A stretch of 52,345 bases of DNA, taken from the NCBI RefSeq assembly GCF_000376425.1, contig NZ_AQWL01000001.1:1-52345 (forward strand), written 5' to 3'. The translations under genes and the position numbers were made by a program. The notes beneath the pieces are model-generated. The model had not been told where the DNA came from, did no database searches, and was given only the letters and a program-made list of their open reading frames with translations. Each line of letters begins with the position of its first letter. Position 1 is the first letter of the stretch. Source of the DNA: Thiobacillus denitrificans DSM 12475. Its GTDB lineage: Bacteria > Pseudomonadota > Gammaproteobacteria > Burkholderiales > Thiobacillaceae. Shown here in pieces: positions 22,010-32,018 of the stretch.

Positions 22010-24292
22010 ATGTCCATCGTTCTCGAAACCGTTCCCTCTACCGCTGATGACGCGCCTGTGCAGGGCGACCTGCTCGAAGCGGCCGCTTCACCCCTCACGC
22101 TCAGCCTGCAGGACTTCGTATCGGAGTTCGGCGACGAACTGCTCGATTCGCTCAACCGCGCCAATCCTCCGGTCTACACCGGCCAGGTGCGGGTGCATCG
22201 GCAACTGATCCTCGCCGCGCTCAAGCGCAAGCTGTTCCCGGCGCAAGCCGATGTGGTCCATGCCGTCACCGAGCTGTTGGTCGATCGTGGCGAACGCGCC
22301 GCGATCGTCAATGGCGAGATGGGCTGCGGCAAGACGACGGTGGGTATTGCCACCGCCGCCGTACTCAATGCCGAAGGCTACCGCCGTACCTTGGTTCTGT
22401 CTCCGCCGCACCTGGTCTACAAGTGGCGGCGCGAAATCCAGGAGACGGTGGCCGGCGCCAAGGTCTGGGTGCTCAATGGCCCGGACACGCTGGTCAAGCT
22501 GCTGAAACTGCGCGAGCAGTTGGGCGTGCCGGCGCAGGGCCAGGAGTTCTTCGTCCTGGGCCGCGTGCGGATGCGGATGGGGTTCCACTGGAAACCTGTC
22601 TTCGTTCGCCGGCGCACGCCTCACGGCGACGTGGGGGCCTGCCCAGATTGCGGGCATGTCATCACCGACCTCGACGGCGAGCCGATCAACCCGGTCGAAC
22701 TCGAAGCCGAGGAGTCCCGCCGCAAGTGCAGCCACTGCCGTGCACCGCTGTGGTCGTTGATCCGTCCGAGAGGCCTGTCCGCCAGCGACCAGTCCTCGAC
22801 CGTGCTCAAGGCACTGAAGCGTATTCCAACCATCGGGGAAGTCACCGCGCAGAAGCTGATGCAAAAGTTCGGTGACGCCTTCCTCGCGTCGATGCTCGGG
22901 GACAACATCCACGAGTTCATCAACCTGATGGATGGCAACGGCGAGCTGGTCTTCTCGGACCGGCAAGCCCACCGGATGGAACGCGCGATGGCCAACATGG
23001 AGTTCGGCTTCGGCGAGGGCGGCTACCAGCCGTCCGAGTTCATCAAGAGGCAGCTTCCCCAAGGCACGTTCGACCTGCTCATCGCCGACGAGGCGCATGA
23101 GTACAAGAACGGCGGTTCCGCACAGGGCCAGGCCATGGGGGTGTTGTCGGCCAAGGCGCGCAAGACGCTGCTGCTCACCGGCACGCTGATGGGCGGCTAC
23201 GGCGACGACCTGTTCCACCTGCTGTTCCGAGCCCTGCCGGGGCGGATGATCGAAGACGGCTACCGGCCGACGAAGAGCGGCAGCATGACGTCGGCCGCGA
23301 TGGCGTTCATGCGCGATCACGGTGTCTTGAAGGACATCTATTCCGAGAGCACTGGCACGGCGCACAAGACGGCCAAGGGCACCAAGGTATCGGTGCGCAC
23401 GGTCAAGGCGCCGGGCTTCGGTCCGAAGGGCGTGCTGCGTTGCGTCCTGCCGTTCACGGTCTTCCTCAAGTTGAAGGACATCGGTGGCAACGTGCTGCCG
23501 CCCTACGACGAGGAGTTCCGCGAAGTCGCGATGGACACGGCGCAGGCCGCGGCCTACCGCGATCTGGCGGGTCGGCTGACCCAGGAGCTGAAGCAGGCCC
23601 TGGCGAAGCGCGACACGACGCTGCTCGGTGTGGTCCTCAACGTACTGCTGGCCTGGCCGGACTGCTGCTTCCGGTCGGAAACAGTGGTGCATCCGCGCAC
23701 GCGCAACACCTTGGCGTTCGTGCCGGCTCAGTTCAACGAGCTGGAAGTGATGCCCAAGGAACGCGAGCTGATCGAGATCTGCAAGCAGGAGAAGGCAGAA
23801 GGTCGCAAGACCCTGGTCTATTCGGTCTACACCGGCACGCGCGACACCACGTCGCGTTTGAAGGTGCTGCTGGAGCAGGAAGGCTTCAAGGTGGCGGTAC
23901 TGCGCGCGAGCGTGGATGCCTCCCGCCGCGAGGACTGGATCGCCGAGCAGTTGGACCGTGGCATCGACGTGCTCATAACCAATCCCGAGCTGGTGAAAAC
24001 CGGCCTGGACCTGCTGGAGTTCCCGACCATCGTGTTCCTCCAGTCCGGCTACAACGTGTATTCGCTGCAGCAGGCCGCCCGGCGCTCATGGCGCATCGGC
24101 CAGAAGCAGCCGGTGCGCGTGGTCTACCTCGGCTACGCCAATTCCTCGCAGATGACCTGCCTGGGGTTGATGGCCAGGAAGATCATGGTGTCGCAATCCA
24201 CCTCGGGCGACGTGCCCGAATCCGGACTGGATGTCCTGAACCAGGATGGCGACTCGGTGGAGGTGGCGCTGGCGCGGCAGCTGGTGCGCTGA
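22010..24292 (+). CDS. SNF2/DEAD-type ICE helicase
   Basis: A 760-residue superfamily 2 ATPase. Walker A is GEMGCGKTT (near residues 103-111) and the DEAH box is ADEAHEYKN (near residue 363). RKTLLLTGTLMGG is motif III, and QAARRSWRIGQKQPVRVVYL is motif VI, of SNF2 type. A putative zinc-binding insert (CPDCGHV...CSHCRAP) and a helix-hairpin-helix-like piece (IPTIGEVTAQKLMQKFG) lie between motifs I and II. It is a regular member of ICEs of this type, probably remodelling or unwinding ICE DNA. The start is chosen at 22010; the frame is open further upstream but lacks a ribosome site. A strong terminator follows. Confidence 0.9.
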   Translation: MSIVLETVPSTADDAPVQGDLLEAAASPLTLSLQDFVSEFGDELLDSLNRANPPVYTGQVRVHRQLILAALKRKLFPAQADVVHAVTELLVDRGERAAIVNGEMGCGKTTVGIATAAVLNAEGYRRTLVLSPPHLVYKWRREIQETVAGAKVWVLNGPDTLVKLLKLREQLGVPAQGQEFFVLGRVRMRMGFHWKPVFVRRRTPHGDVGACPDCGHVITDLDGEPINPVELEAEESRRKCSHCRAPLWSLIRPRGLSASDQSSTVLKALKRIPTIGEVTAQKLMQKFGDAFLASMLGDNIHEFINLMDGNGELVFSDRQAHRMERAMANMEFGFGEGGYQPSEFIKRQLPQGTFDLLIADEAHEYKNGGSAQGQAMGVLSAKARKTLLLTGTLMGGYGDDLFHLLFRALPGRMIEDGYRPTKSGSMTSAAMAFMRDHGVLKDIYSESTGTAHKTAKGTKVSVRTVKAPGFGPKGVLRCVLPFTVFLKLKDIGGNVLPPYDEEFREVAMDTAQAAAYRDLAGRLTQELKQALAKRDTTLLGVVLNVLLAWPDCCFRSETVVHPRTRNTLAFVPAQFNELEVMPKERELIEICKQEKAEGRKTLVYSVYTGTRDTTSRLKVLLEQEGFKVAVLRASVDASRREDWIAEQLDRGIDVLITNPELVKTGLDLLEFPTIVFLQSGYNVYSLQQAARRSWRIGQKQPVRVVYLGYANSSQMTCLGLMARKIMVSQSTSGDVPESGLDVLNQDGDSVEVALARQLVR

Positions 24293-24309
24293 GCTTTGCT
24301 TGATCTTTG

Positions 24310-24336
24310 GCGGCCCCTTCGGGGGCCGCGTTCTTC
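24310..24336 (+). terminator. Intrinsic terminator closing the ICE block
   Basis: GCGGCCCC and GGGGCCGC form an 8-bp stem with a short loop, followed by GTTCTT. It separates the ICE helicase from the lower-GC defence insert. Confidence 0.85.
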
Positions 24337-24432
24337 ATCGCGATCGACGCTTGCTGAGTAGATGGTGTCTGGCGTGACTCTCTCCGACATGATTCGCCCG
24401 TGCTCCATGTGAGCCTCCGCACATTCCTTCGA

Positions 24433-24438
24433 TATACT
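24433..24438 (+). promoter_or_regulatory. Possible -10 of the OLD/helicase operon
   Basis: TATACT lies 76 bases before the ATG at 24514, in an AT-richer patch. No good -35 is seen at 17 bp, so this is weak. Confidence 0.3.
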
Positions 24439-24513
24439 CACATCCAGTAGCTACGTGGCGTTGGAACATCAGGCGCAGTACAAATGCGTCAGCTCAGCTG
24501 GGAGGGCGCGCTA

Positions 24514-26806
24514 ATGAAGATCAAGTTCGTCGAAATATCGAATTTTCGCAGACTGAAGTCGACGCACCTCGACTTCGACAAGGAAACAACAATATTCGTT
24601 GGCGCGAACAACAGCGGTAAGACATCCGCGATGGTTGCTCTTCGATATTTCCTTGTTTCTCCCAACCGACTAGCCCTGCGCGACATTACGATCGCCAATT
24701 GGCCGACGATCGACGCGATTGGAGATGCCTGGGAAAACGGCGCAGCTGGGGAGGTCAATCTCAATGATCTGCTACCCAGCCTCGACGTCTGGCTCGATGT
24801 CCCTCTCTCCGAAATCCAGCATGTCGTTCATATCCTTCCAACCTTGGACTGGAATGGTGGTCTGCTCGGCGTTAGGCTGAAATACCAAGTCGAGCTGATC
24901 GCGAAGCTCAAAGCCGACTACGTCGCACAGCGCAGCGCCGCTCTCGAAGCGGGCGCGAAAGCCCCGGGAGGTCAAGTAGGAAACATTCAAGTCTGGCCCA
25001 CCTGTCTCACCGAATTCCTCGAACGACGCCTGCGAACCTACATCGCACTTGAGGCTTTCGCCCTTGATCCTGCCGCCCACACCCCCCCCAGTGAAAGGAT
25101 TGGCGACGCCGCAAACATTACCGGAGAACATGCTTCCGCTGGAGAAGAATCCTTTCAAGCAGCTGATCAAAATTGACGAAATCGCGGCCCAGCGTGACTT
25201 CGCCGATGCTGGTGAGCGGGCTCCGACAGGCGAGGACTCCCAGGATATGTCGACACGCCGGTATAAGCGCCGTCTTTCGGACCAACTACGCTCTTACTAT
25301 GATCGTCACCTCGATCCTGCGAAAACGCCATCCGCAGAGGACTATGAGGCTCTCGACGCAATCCAGACTGCTGAGCAGAATTTCGATAAGCGCCTCGAGG
25401 TTGGTTTCGCCGCTGCCTTCGAGGAACTTGAGGATCTTGGCTATCCCGGAATCAGCAATCCAAAACTGAAAATCACCACACAACTGCGGGCGACTGACGG
25501 GCTGAAGCATGGCTCCGCGGTGCAGTATCAGGTGACGGACCTTGCTGGAGAAGGATTAAAGCCCCTCCAACTTCCGGAAGACTATTCCGGTCTCGGTTAT
25601 CAGAACCTCATCGCCATGGTTTTCATGCTGATGGGCTATCGTGACGAGTGGATGCGGGTGGGAAAGGCTTCGGCGGACACCGACCCTGGGGCACAAACGC
25701 AGATCCAACCGCTGCACTTGGTTCTGGTGGAGGAGCCGGAGGCACATCTTCACGCGCAGGTCCAGCAGGTCTTCATTAAGAAGGCCTATAAGCTTCTGCG
25801 CAAGCACGATGAACTTGGCGACAGCACAACGTTCTCGACGCAATTGGTCGTCAGCACTCATTCGAGCCATGTGGCGCATGAGGCTGACTTCGCAAATCTG
25901 CGTTACTTCCGCAGACTTCCGGCGACTTCATCTGGTGAGACGCCGACTACGACCGTCGCCAACCTGTCATATATCTTCGGTGAAGGGGACGAAACTCAGC
26001 GATTCGCCAAGCGCTATCTGAAAGCAACGCACTGTGATCTGTTTTTCGCCGACGGCATCATATTCGTCGAAGGCCAGGCTGAACGCATTCTGGTTCCCCA
26101 TTTCATCCGGCATCACTTCGACTCGCTATCCCGCCGCTATATCAGCCTGCTTGATCTGGGCGGCAGTCACGCCCACAGTTTCAAGAGGCTTGTCGACGGA
26201 CTTGGGCTGACGACGCTGATCATCGCCGATCTCGATGCGACCGTCGCCACAAAGGTGCAGACTCAGGCCGGAACCGAAGCGATCCGCTGGAAGGCGACGA
26301 AGCCCCAGCGTGGAGCAGACCAAAAGACCGGCAATCCCGTCCTCAAGGACTGGCACCCATCGAAGGAATTCATCGACGAGCTTGTGGCACTCAAGTCCGA
26401 AGAGCATGAGTCATCGAGCTGCGAGGGGTATGACCTTTACGTCGCATACCAGAAGCCACTCTTGATACCGTCAGGTGACGGTAGCGGAGTTGAGATCATT
26501 CCGCGGACCTTCGAGGACGCCCTCATTCTGGAGAATCTCGAGGTTCTGGCGAACATTACCGGATCAAGGACAAGCGACAAGATAAAGGCAATTGTCACGG
26601 ACGGCCTGTCTGGTGATGAACTGGCGGATGAGCTATTCCAACTGCTGAAAACAGCGGAGAAGGCCGCGTTCGCGCTTGACTGCCTGATGCTGGAGGACGC
26701 GAGGGCGGTCATCCCGCCTCGCTACATCCATGACGGCCTGACTTGGTTCGAGCGCGCCGTTGGGAAGGACATCGCGGAAAACGAACCGACGGCGGTAAGC
26801 GTATGA
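24514..26806 (+). pseudogene. OLD-family ATPase/TOPRIM nuclease (GajA-like), frameshifted
   Basis: Skipping one C in the run at 25082-25089 gives one protein of about 763 residues. The first part has the ABC-type Walker A GANNSGKT (residues 30-37) after KFVEISNFRRLKS. The second part has the Walker B region LVEEPEAHLHAQVQQVF, then VVSTHSSHVAHE, and a TOPRIM domain with FVEGQAER and TLIIADLDATV (the Glu and DxD metal ligands). This is the class 2 OLD / Gabija A architecture, though longer than typical GajA. ATG 24514 follows GGAGG. As written, translation stops at 25176. The gene may be phase-variable, decayed or mis-sequenced. Confidence 0.8.
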
Positions 26807-28721
26807 CTGTAGAAGTGATAGCACTCGGTTCATCTGATACTGACGACGCTGTCGACGCCGAGATCGGCGCGTGCCTGGACGCCAAGGCGCCGAAGAGCTT
26901 CTTCCTCTACGCCGGCGCCGGCTCAGGAAAGACACGTTCTCTCAAGAGCGCTCTGCAAAGCTTTCGAGAGAGATACGGGGCTGGCTTCCGGCGTGCCGGC
27001 AAGAAGGTCGCGGTCATCACCTACACAAATGCCGCTGCCGACGAGATCGCGTCGCGTGTCGGTCAAGATCCGCTCTTTCCCATTTCGACGATTCACAGCT
27101 TTTGTTGGTCTCAGATCGGCTCCTATCACGCTGACATTCAAGCCTGGCTGCTCGCAAACCTACCGCGGGATCTTGCCGAGTTGCAGGAGAAGCAGGTCAA
27201 GGGGCGCGCCGGCACGAAGGCCGCACTGGATCGCGAGCGTGGAATCACAGCCATTCTCAAGCGCATCGGATGGCTTCACACACCCCGTCGTTTCACCTAT
27301 AACCCAAATGGAGACAACTTCGGCTCCGACTCGCTCTCACATTCCGAAGTCTTGAAAATCACCGCGGACTTCATCGTCTCCAAGCCATCGATGCAGGCTG
27401 TTCTTGTCAGTAAGTTCCCTTTCCTTCTCATCGACGAGAGTCAGGACACGAGCAAAGTCCTGATGGACGCCTTCCTCGCACTGGCAGCGGCGAATACGGG
27501 CCGATTTGCATTAGGACTATTCGGCGACACCATGCAGAGAGTTTACGCGGACGGCAAGCCGGATCTTGGGCGAGATGTTCCTGAGGATTGGGCCAAGCCG
27601 GTCAAGAGAATGAATCATCGGTCGCCGCAGCGGGTGATCCAGTTGGGCAATTCCCTGCGATCTGCAGTCGACGGTCAGCGCCAATTGGCTCGGGACGATA
27701 GCGCGGCCGGCATCGTCAGACTGTTCATCACATCGGCCACCACGCTGGACAAACCCGCGGTCGAGCAGCAAATCCGCGAGCGGATGGCGGAAATCTGCGA
27801 TGACGAAGGCTGGGAGGAAGGGGAAACAGCCGTCAAGACCCTGACGCTCGGACATCATATGGCCGCCTCACGCTGCGGATTCCTATCAATGTTCCAGGCT
27901 CTCGATCAGGACTCGCGGCTTTCGACAGGCCTGAGAAAGGGTGACCTGGCCGGGCTCCGGTTTTTCACGGAACGTGTCGCTCCTTTGCTCGCGACCTCGG
28001 CCGCCAATGACAAATTTGGTGTCATGGCACACCTTCGCAGAACCTCTCCGCTCCTCCGGCGAGCGACGCTCGCAATTAGCGATGATCCCGACACCCCTTG
28101 CGAGCGGCGCGGCAGGCTGTCGAGGCGCTGACAGCGCTCGACGTCGATCATCCAGCCACAAAGTTTCTCGATGTTCTCGAATGCGTGGCAGTCCACGGGT
28201 TGTTTGAAATCCCGGCCAGCTTGCGCCCGTTCGTGACCACCGAAGCGGAAACTGGTCAAGGCCCGCAAGATTCTCTCCTAGATGAGGAAGCCGATGAGGG
28301 TGACGTCGAGACTTCTCCGTCGAGTCTGCAAGCGTGGCGCACCTTTCTCGAAACGCCCTACAACCAGATCGTGCCCTTCATCGAGTACATCAGCGACCAC
28401 GGGCCGTATGGAACCCACCAAGGCGTCAAAGGGCTGGAGTTCGAACGCGTCCTCGTCGTGCTTGACGACAGCGAAGCCAAGGGGTTCCTGTTCTCATATG
28501 AGAAGTTGTTCGGCGCCAAACCGCTGTCCGACGGCGATCACCAGAGGATGGCTGAAGGCGGTGAGACCGGCATTGATCGCACACGCCGTCTTCTGTACGT
28601 CACCTGCACGAGGGCGCAGAAAAGTTTGGCACTCGTCGCCTACACCGAGAGTCCAGATGAACTCGCGACGGCCATTGTCCGACAAGGCTGGTTCGAGGTC
28701 GACGAACTTGAAAGAGTTTGA
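26803..28721 (+). pseudogene. UvrD-like superfamily 1 helicase (GajB-like), frameshifted
   Basis: It overlaps the OLD gene by ATGA. Motif I is YAGAGSGKTRSLKS, motif Ia ITYTNAAADEIASRV, motif II LLIDESQDTSK and motif III FGDTMQRVY. The frame breaks near 28094-28097: four Cs where five would restore DTPLRAARQAVEALTALD. After this come motif V (GTHQGVKGLEFERVLVV) and motif VI (RLLYVTCTRAQKSL). Rejoined, it is about 640 residues. A helicase next to an OLD nuclease defines class 2 OLD and Gabija systems. As written, the product stops at 28131, without motifs V and VI, and should be inactive. Confidence 0.8.
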
Positions 28722-28969
28722 GCAAATCCAGCGGCATTTGGCCGCCTGTTGACTGCATCATTCCTTTAGTCGGCGGCCACCATGCTGATGCGCTGCCTCA
28801 AGTCAGTAGCCAATGTCCGACGATCTCTGCATCGACACGCTCAAGGACCTCAGCAATCCTTCAGATGCCACTGCCCCCTAATGCGGTGCAGCGCTGGTTC
28901 CCATTTTCTGCAGATGTAGCCAGCCTACCTTGCGAAGGTATCGCATCACGGTTTCCTGGGAATCGATGC
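28722..28969. other. Intergenic junction between defence insert and conjugation operon
   Basis: No gene is supported. GGCCGCC (28741-28747) and GGCGGCC (28773-28779) form an inverted repeat soon after the helicase stop, possibly a terminator stem with a 25-base loop. The rest should contain the pilL promoter; none stands out. Confidence 0.4.
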
Positions 28970-29503
28970 GTGCCACCTTTCTTGCTCTCCAGCGGCGCCC
29001 GGCGCCGCGTCTTCGCGACCATCCTGCTGATCGGAAGCGGCTTGGCCGGTTGCGCCAGCTCGTCTCCGATCCCGTCGCCTTATCCCCCGACCCCGACTGT
29101 CTCGGCATCGCTGACCGACAAACGAATCCCCGTCGTACGCTACGGCCGCTACACATTGGTCGAACTGGCGCCGGAGCCTGCCCAGCGCGATCTGCTGCAG
29201 CAGACCGTGGAAGTCTCCATCCCGCCCACGCTCGATGCGAACGTGGGCGACGCCATGCGGCATGTCCTGCTGCGCTCGGGCTACCGGCTCTGCGATGCCA
29301 TCGACGCCGACGCCCTCTACGCGCTACCGCTGCCAGCCGCGCATCTACGCCTTGGCCCGCTGCTGTTGCGCGATGCACTGCTGACCCTGGCCGGCCCGGC
29401 CTGGACGCTGTCGGTCGATGACTTGAGCCGCGAGGTCTGCTTCACCCGCGTGGCCGATCCGGTGGCAGCGGCCGTCGATGCTGTCGTGGAGGCAACGCGA
29501 TGA
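28970..29503 (+). CDS. pilL: PilL N-terminal-type ICE lipoprotein (TIGR03748)
   Basis: A 177-residue protein of the PFGI-1/ICE PilL family. It has a lipoprotein signal: basic ARRR, hydrophobic VFATILLIGSGLAGC with the lipobox cysteine, then Ser/Pro-rich residues. The mature part contains RYGRYTLVELAPEPAQRDLL and GDAMRHVLLRSGYRLCD, a secretin-N-like domain. The GTG at 28970 places the signal at the very start; the open frame reaches further back but reads as non-coding. It would be anchored in the outer membrane as part of the ICE type IV secretion apparatus. Confidence 0.85.
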   Translation: MPPFLLSSGARRRVFATILLIGSGLAGCASSSPIPSPYPPTPTVSASLTDKRIPVVRYGRYTLVELAPEPAQRDLLQQTVEVSIPPTLDANVGDAMRHVLLRSGYRLCDAIDADALYALPLPAAHLRLGPLLLRDALLTLAGPAWTLSVDDLSREVCFTRVADPVAAAVDAVVEATR

Positions 29504-30147
29504 GCTTCCCCCAAGCACCGTCCGAGTCCGCCGCCCGCACACGCTGGCTCAAGATCGCCGCGACCGTCTGGCTGCTGCTCACGAGCACCCTGGCCGCTGT
29601 CAACAGCGTCGGCCTGTCGCGTCTCAGCGAACAGGCCGAGGCCAGTGCGCAGGACGCCCAGGTCCAGGCGCTGGGCCTGCGGCTGGCCGAACTCGAACAG
29701 CAGGCCAAGGTGGACAGGCGCCGGCCTGCGCCGCTCGGGCAGGTCGAATTCGCCACCGCGCAACGGGCGCTGGACGAGCGCATCGCGCGTGTCGAGGCGG
29801 CACAGTCTGCGGACAGCCTCGCCATCGACCTGCAGACCTTGCAGGCTCGTGTGCACGGGATCGAAACCCGTTTGGAAAAAGCCCGCAAAGCTACCGCCGT
29901 CGCCCCCCGTCGAGCACCCGAGGTGACAAAGCCGGCGCTGCCGGTTCCACCGTTCCAGGTGGTCGGCGTGGAACTGCGCGGCGGCGAGCGCTTCCTGTCG
30001 GTCGCACCCATGGCCGCCACCTCGCTCGGCAGTGTCCGGCTACTGCGCGAGGGTGATGCGGAGAGCGGCTGGCACCTGCAATCCATCGAGGCTCGCGCCG
30101 CCGTGTTCCGCGTGGACGGCCAGGTGCAGCGCCTTGCCGTGCCGTAG
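29500..30147 (+). CDS. Membrane-anchored coiled-coil ICE protein
   Basis: A 215-residue protein coupled to pilL by ATGA. One transmembrane helix lies at about residues 18-38 (IAATVWLLLTSTLAAVNSV). A long coiled coil covers about residues 45-135. A small beta domain at the C-terminus (QVVGVELRGGERFLSVAP; AVFRVDGQVQRLAVP) recalls PilP-like domains. Probably an inner-membrane protein with a periplasmic body linking inner and outer parts of the transfer machine. The role is inferred from topology and operon. Confidence 0.75.
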   Translation: MSFPQAPSESAARTRWLKIAATVWLLLTSTLAAVNSVGLSRLSEQAEASAQDAQVQALGLRLAELEQQAKVDRRRPAPLGQVEFATAQRALDERIARVEAAQSADSLAIDLQTLQARVHGIETRLEKARKATAVAPRRAPEVTKPALPVPPFQVVGVELRGGERFLSVAPMAATSLGSVRLLREGDAESGWHLQSIEARAAVFRVDGQVQRLAVP

Positions 30148-30158
30148 GAGGGCGGGCC

Positions 30159-30875
30159 ATGACCCTGCGGCCGATGCTTGCTGCCGTGCTTCTGTCCGTC
30201 TCCCTGGGGGCCTCCGCGCAATCTCCGGTGACGAATGCGCGCGTGGTGCCCAGCCAGGTACAGCCCAACACCGATGCGGCACTCGACGAGCGCCTGGCGC
30301 GCGATTGGGGATTGCAGCCCGAGGAATGGGCGCGTTACCGCCAATTGATGCAGGGGCCGCTGGGTGTGTACTCGCCCAACCTCGACCCGCTCACGGCCCT
30401 CGGGATCGAAGCGCGCACGGACGAGGAACGCCGCCGCTACGCCGAGTTGCAGGTGCAGGCCGAGGCCCGGCGCGTCGGCAAGACGCTGGCCTACCAGCGT
30501 GCCTACGACGCGGCGTGGCAGCGCCTGTTTCCCGGCCAGCCGCGCGTGAGCCTGCCCGGCGCCAATGCGCAGGGTGCCGGCAACACCGGCTCCGGGCGCC
30601 TGGCGGTCTTCGTCAAGGCCGACTGCGCACTGTGCGCGCAGCGCGTGCAGCAGTTGCAGGCGGCCGGCACGGCCTTCGATCTCTACATGGTCGGCAGCCG
30701 TCAGGACGACGCGCGCATCCGGCAATGGGCCACCCAGGCGGGCATCGACCCGGCCAGGGTGCGCGCCCGCACCATCACACTCAACCACGATGCGGGGCGC
30801 TGGCTGTCGCTGGGCCTGCCCGGCAATCTGCCGGCCGTGGTGCGCGAGGTGAACGGCCAGTGGCAGCGGCAATAG
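30159..30875 (+). CDS. TIGR03759 (PFL_4693) ICE protein
   Basis: A 238-residue exported protein. The signal peptide covers about residues 1-21, cleaving near GASA-QS. The body begins with a helical domain (ERLARDWGLQPEEWARYRQLMQGP). The C-terminal half has a thioredoxin-like look: LAVFVKADCALCAQRVQQLQ includes a CxxC (CALC) pair, and FDLYMVGS and LGLPGNLPAVV fit the fold. It may catalyse or sense disulfides in the periplasm during assembly of the transfer apparatus; this is inferred. Confidence 0.85.
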   Translation: MTLRPMLAAVLLSVSLGASAQSPVTNARVVPSQVQPNTDAALDERLARDWGLQPEEWARYRQLMQGPLGVYSPNLDPLTALGIEARTDEERRRYAELQVQAEARRVGKTLAYQRAYDAAWQRLFPGQPRVSLPGANAQGAGNTGSGRLAVFVKADCALCAQRVQQLQAAGTAFDLYMVGSRQDDARIRQWATQAGIDPARVRARTITLNHDAGRWLSLGLPGNLPAVVREVNGQWQRQ

Positions 30876-31480
30876 GGACTCCGGGCCGGAAGCGTCGGCC
30901 ATCCCGCGTCGCCATCCGCTGCGCCAGCGCCGCGCTGCTGCTCGCCGCCGGCGGCTGGACGTTGGCCGCCCTGGCGCGGGAAGTGCCGCCGCCGGCCTAT
31001 CAACTGGCGGCGCATCGTGCAGACGTGCCGGCGGCGGTGCTGTACGCGGTGGCCTTGCAGGAGAGCGGCGCCATGCTGCGCGGGCGCCTGATCCCCTGGC
31101 CGTGGACGCTCAACGTCGCCGGCTCGCCGCAGCGCTATGCCACCCGCGCCGCGGCCTGCGCGGGGCTGCACCGTGCGCTCGCCCACACGCCGGCCAATCG
31201 CATCGACGCCGGCCTCGGCCAGGTCAATCTCGGCTACCACACGCATCGCTACACGCAGCCCTGCGAGCTGCTGGACCCGTACCGCAACCTCGCCATTGCT
31301 GCGGAAATCCTGCGCGAACAGCACACGCCGGGCGAGGACTGGCTGCTTGCCATCGGCCGCTACCACCGGCCCGCCGGCGGGGCACCCGCGGCGCGCTACC
31401 GGCGCAGCGTGCATCGGCACCTGACCCGCGTGCTCGACCCCGACGTTCCCGTTCCAACCCTCCAGGCTACCACGCCATGA
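30860..31480 (+). CDS. Lytic transglycosylase of the ICE transfer system
   Basis: A 206-residue exported murein hydrolase. The GTG at 30860 lies inside the previous gene's end. A basic start is followed by a hydrophobic signal (CASAALLLAAGGWTLAALA). The SLT domain has the catalytic glutamate in VALQESGAMLRG, then GLGQVNLGYHTHRY and NLAIAAEILREQ, standard for soluble lytic transglycosylases. It would open peptidoglycan for the conjugation channel. The open frame extends upstream only as a shadow of the preceding gene. Confidence 0.88.
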   Translation: MAAAIGTPGRKRRPSRVAIRCASAALLLAAGGWTLAALAREVPPPAYQLAAHRADVPAAVLYAVALQESGAMLRGRLIPWPWTLNVAGSPQRYATRAAACAGLHRALAHTPANRIDAGLGQVNLGYHTHRYTQPCELLDPYRNLAIAAEILREQHTPGEDWLLAIGRYHRPAGGAPAARYRRSVHRHLTRVLDPDVPVPTLQATTP

Positions 31481-32010
31481 ACCACATCGTCCTCATCGCC
31501 GCCATCGGGCTGCTGTCCACGACCACCGTCTTCGCCCAGACCGCCTCCGCGCCCCTGATCGTCGTCGAAGACCGCGGCGGCACCTCCGCGCTGCCGTACT
31601 ACCGGTCCCTGAATCCCCAGCCGGATCAGGCCACGCCGCCGGCCCCGATGCCGGCCCCGCGCGTGCGCAATGCGGCCGACGCCGAAGCCGCCATGCTGCC
31701 GGTGCGCTCGACGCAACTGTCACCGGGCGAGGTGCAGCGCCGCGTCATCCGGGCGCCGGGCCTGACGGCGCTGTTCCTGATCGGCGACGACGAGCGTTCG
31801 CGCGCCTGGCTGCGGCAGCGGCAGGCCGCGCTGCGCGAGCTGCAGGCCGTGGGCCTGGTGGTCAACGTGGAGTCGATGGCCGCGCTGACGGCGCTGCGCA
31901 GGCTGGCGCCCGGCCTGACCCTCTCGCCGGCCTCCGGCGACGACCTGGCCCAGCGCCTGGGCCTGCGCCACTACCCGGTGCTCATCACGTCCACCGGCGT
32001 CGAGCAGTAG
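31477..32010 (+). CDS. TIGR03765 (PFL_4695) ICE protein
   Basis: A 177-residue exported protein coupled by ATGA. The signal peptide IVLIAAIGLLSTTTVFAQ is followed by LIVVEDRGGTSALPYYRSLNPQ, a Pro-rich linker, and a domain with ALFLIGDDERSRAWLRQRQAALRELQAVGLVVNVESMAAL. A predicted periplasmic partner of the ICE secretion system; the function is unknown. It lies nine bases upstream of traD. Confidence 0.85.
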   Translation: MNHIVLIAAIGLLSTTTVFAQTASAPLIVVEDRGGTSALPYYRSLNPQPDQATPPAPMPAPRVRNAADAEAAMLPVRSTQLSPGEVQRRVIRAPGLTALFLIGDDERSRAWLRQRQAALRELQAVGLVVNVESMAALTALRRLAPGLTLSPASGDDLAQRLGLRHYPVLITSTGVEQ

Positions 32011-32018
32011 GTGCGCCA

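Noticed and set aside
22088..23692. 534-codon open frame opposite the SNF2-type helicase
   Set aside because: Antisense shadow of a gene with clear helicase motifs.
24485..24512. tRNA-like D-arm pattern (CAGCTCAGCTGGGAGGGCGC) just before the OLD gene, suggesting an attachment site in a tRNA
   Set aside because: Only the D-arm resemblance is present. No acceptor, anticodon or T-arm sequence fits around it, and no matching piece is visible at the other end of the insert.
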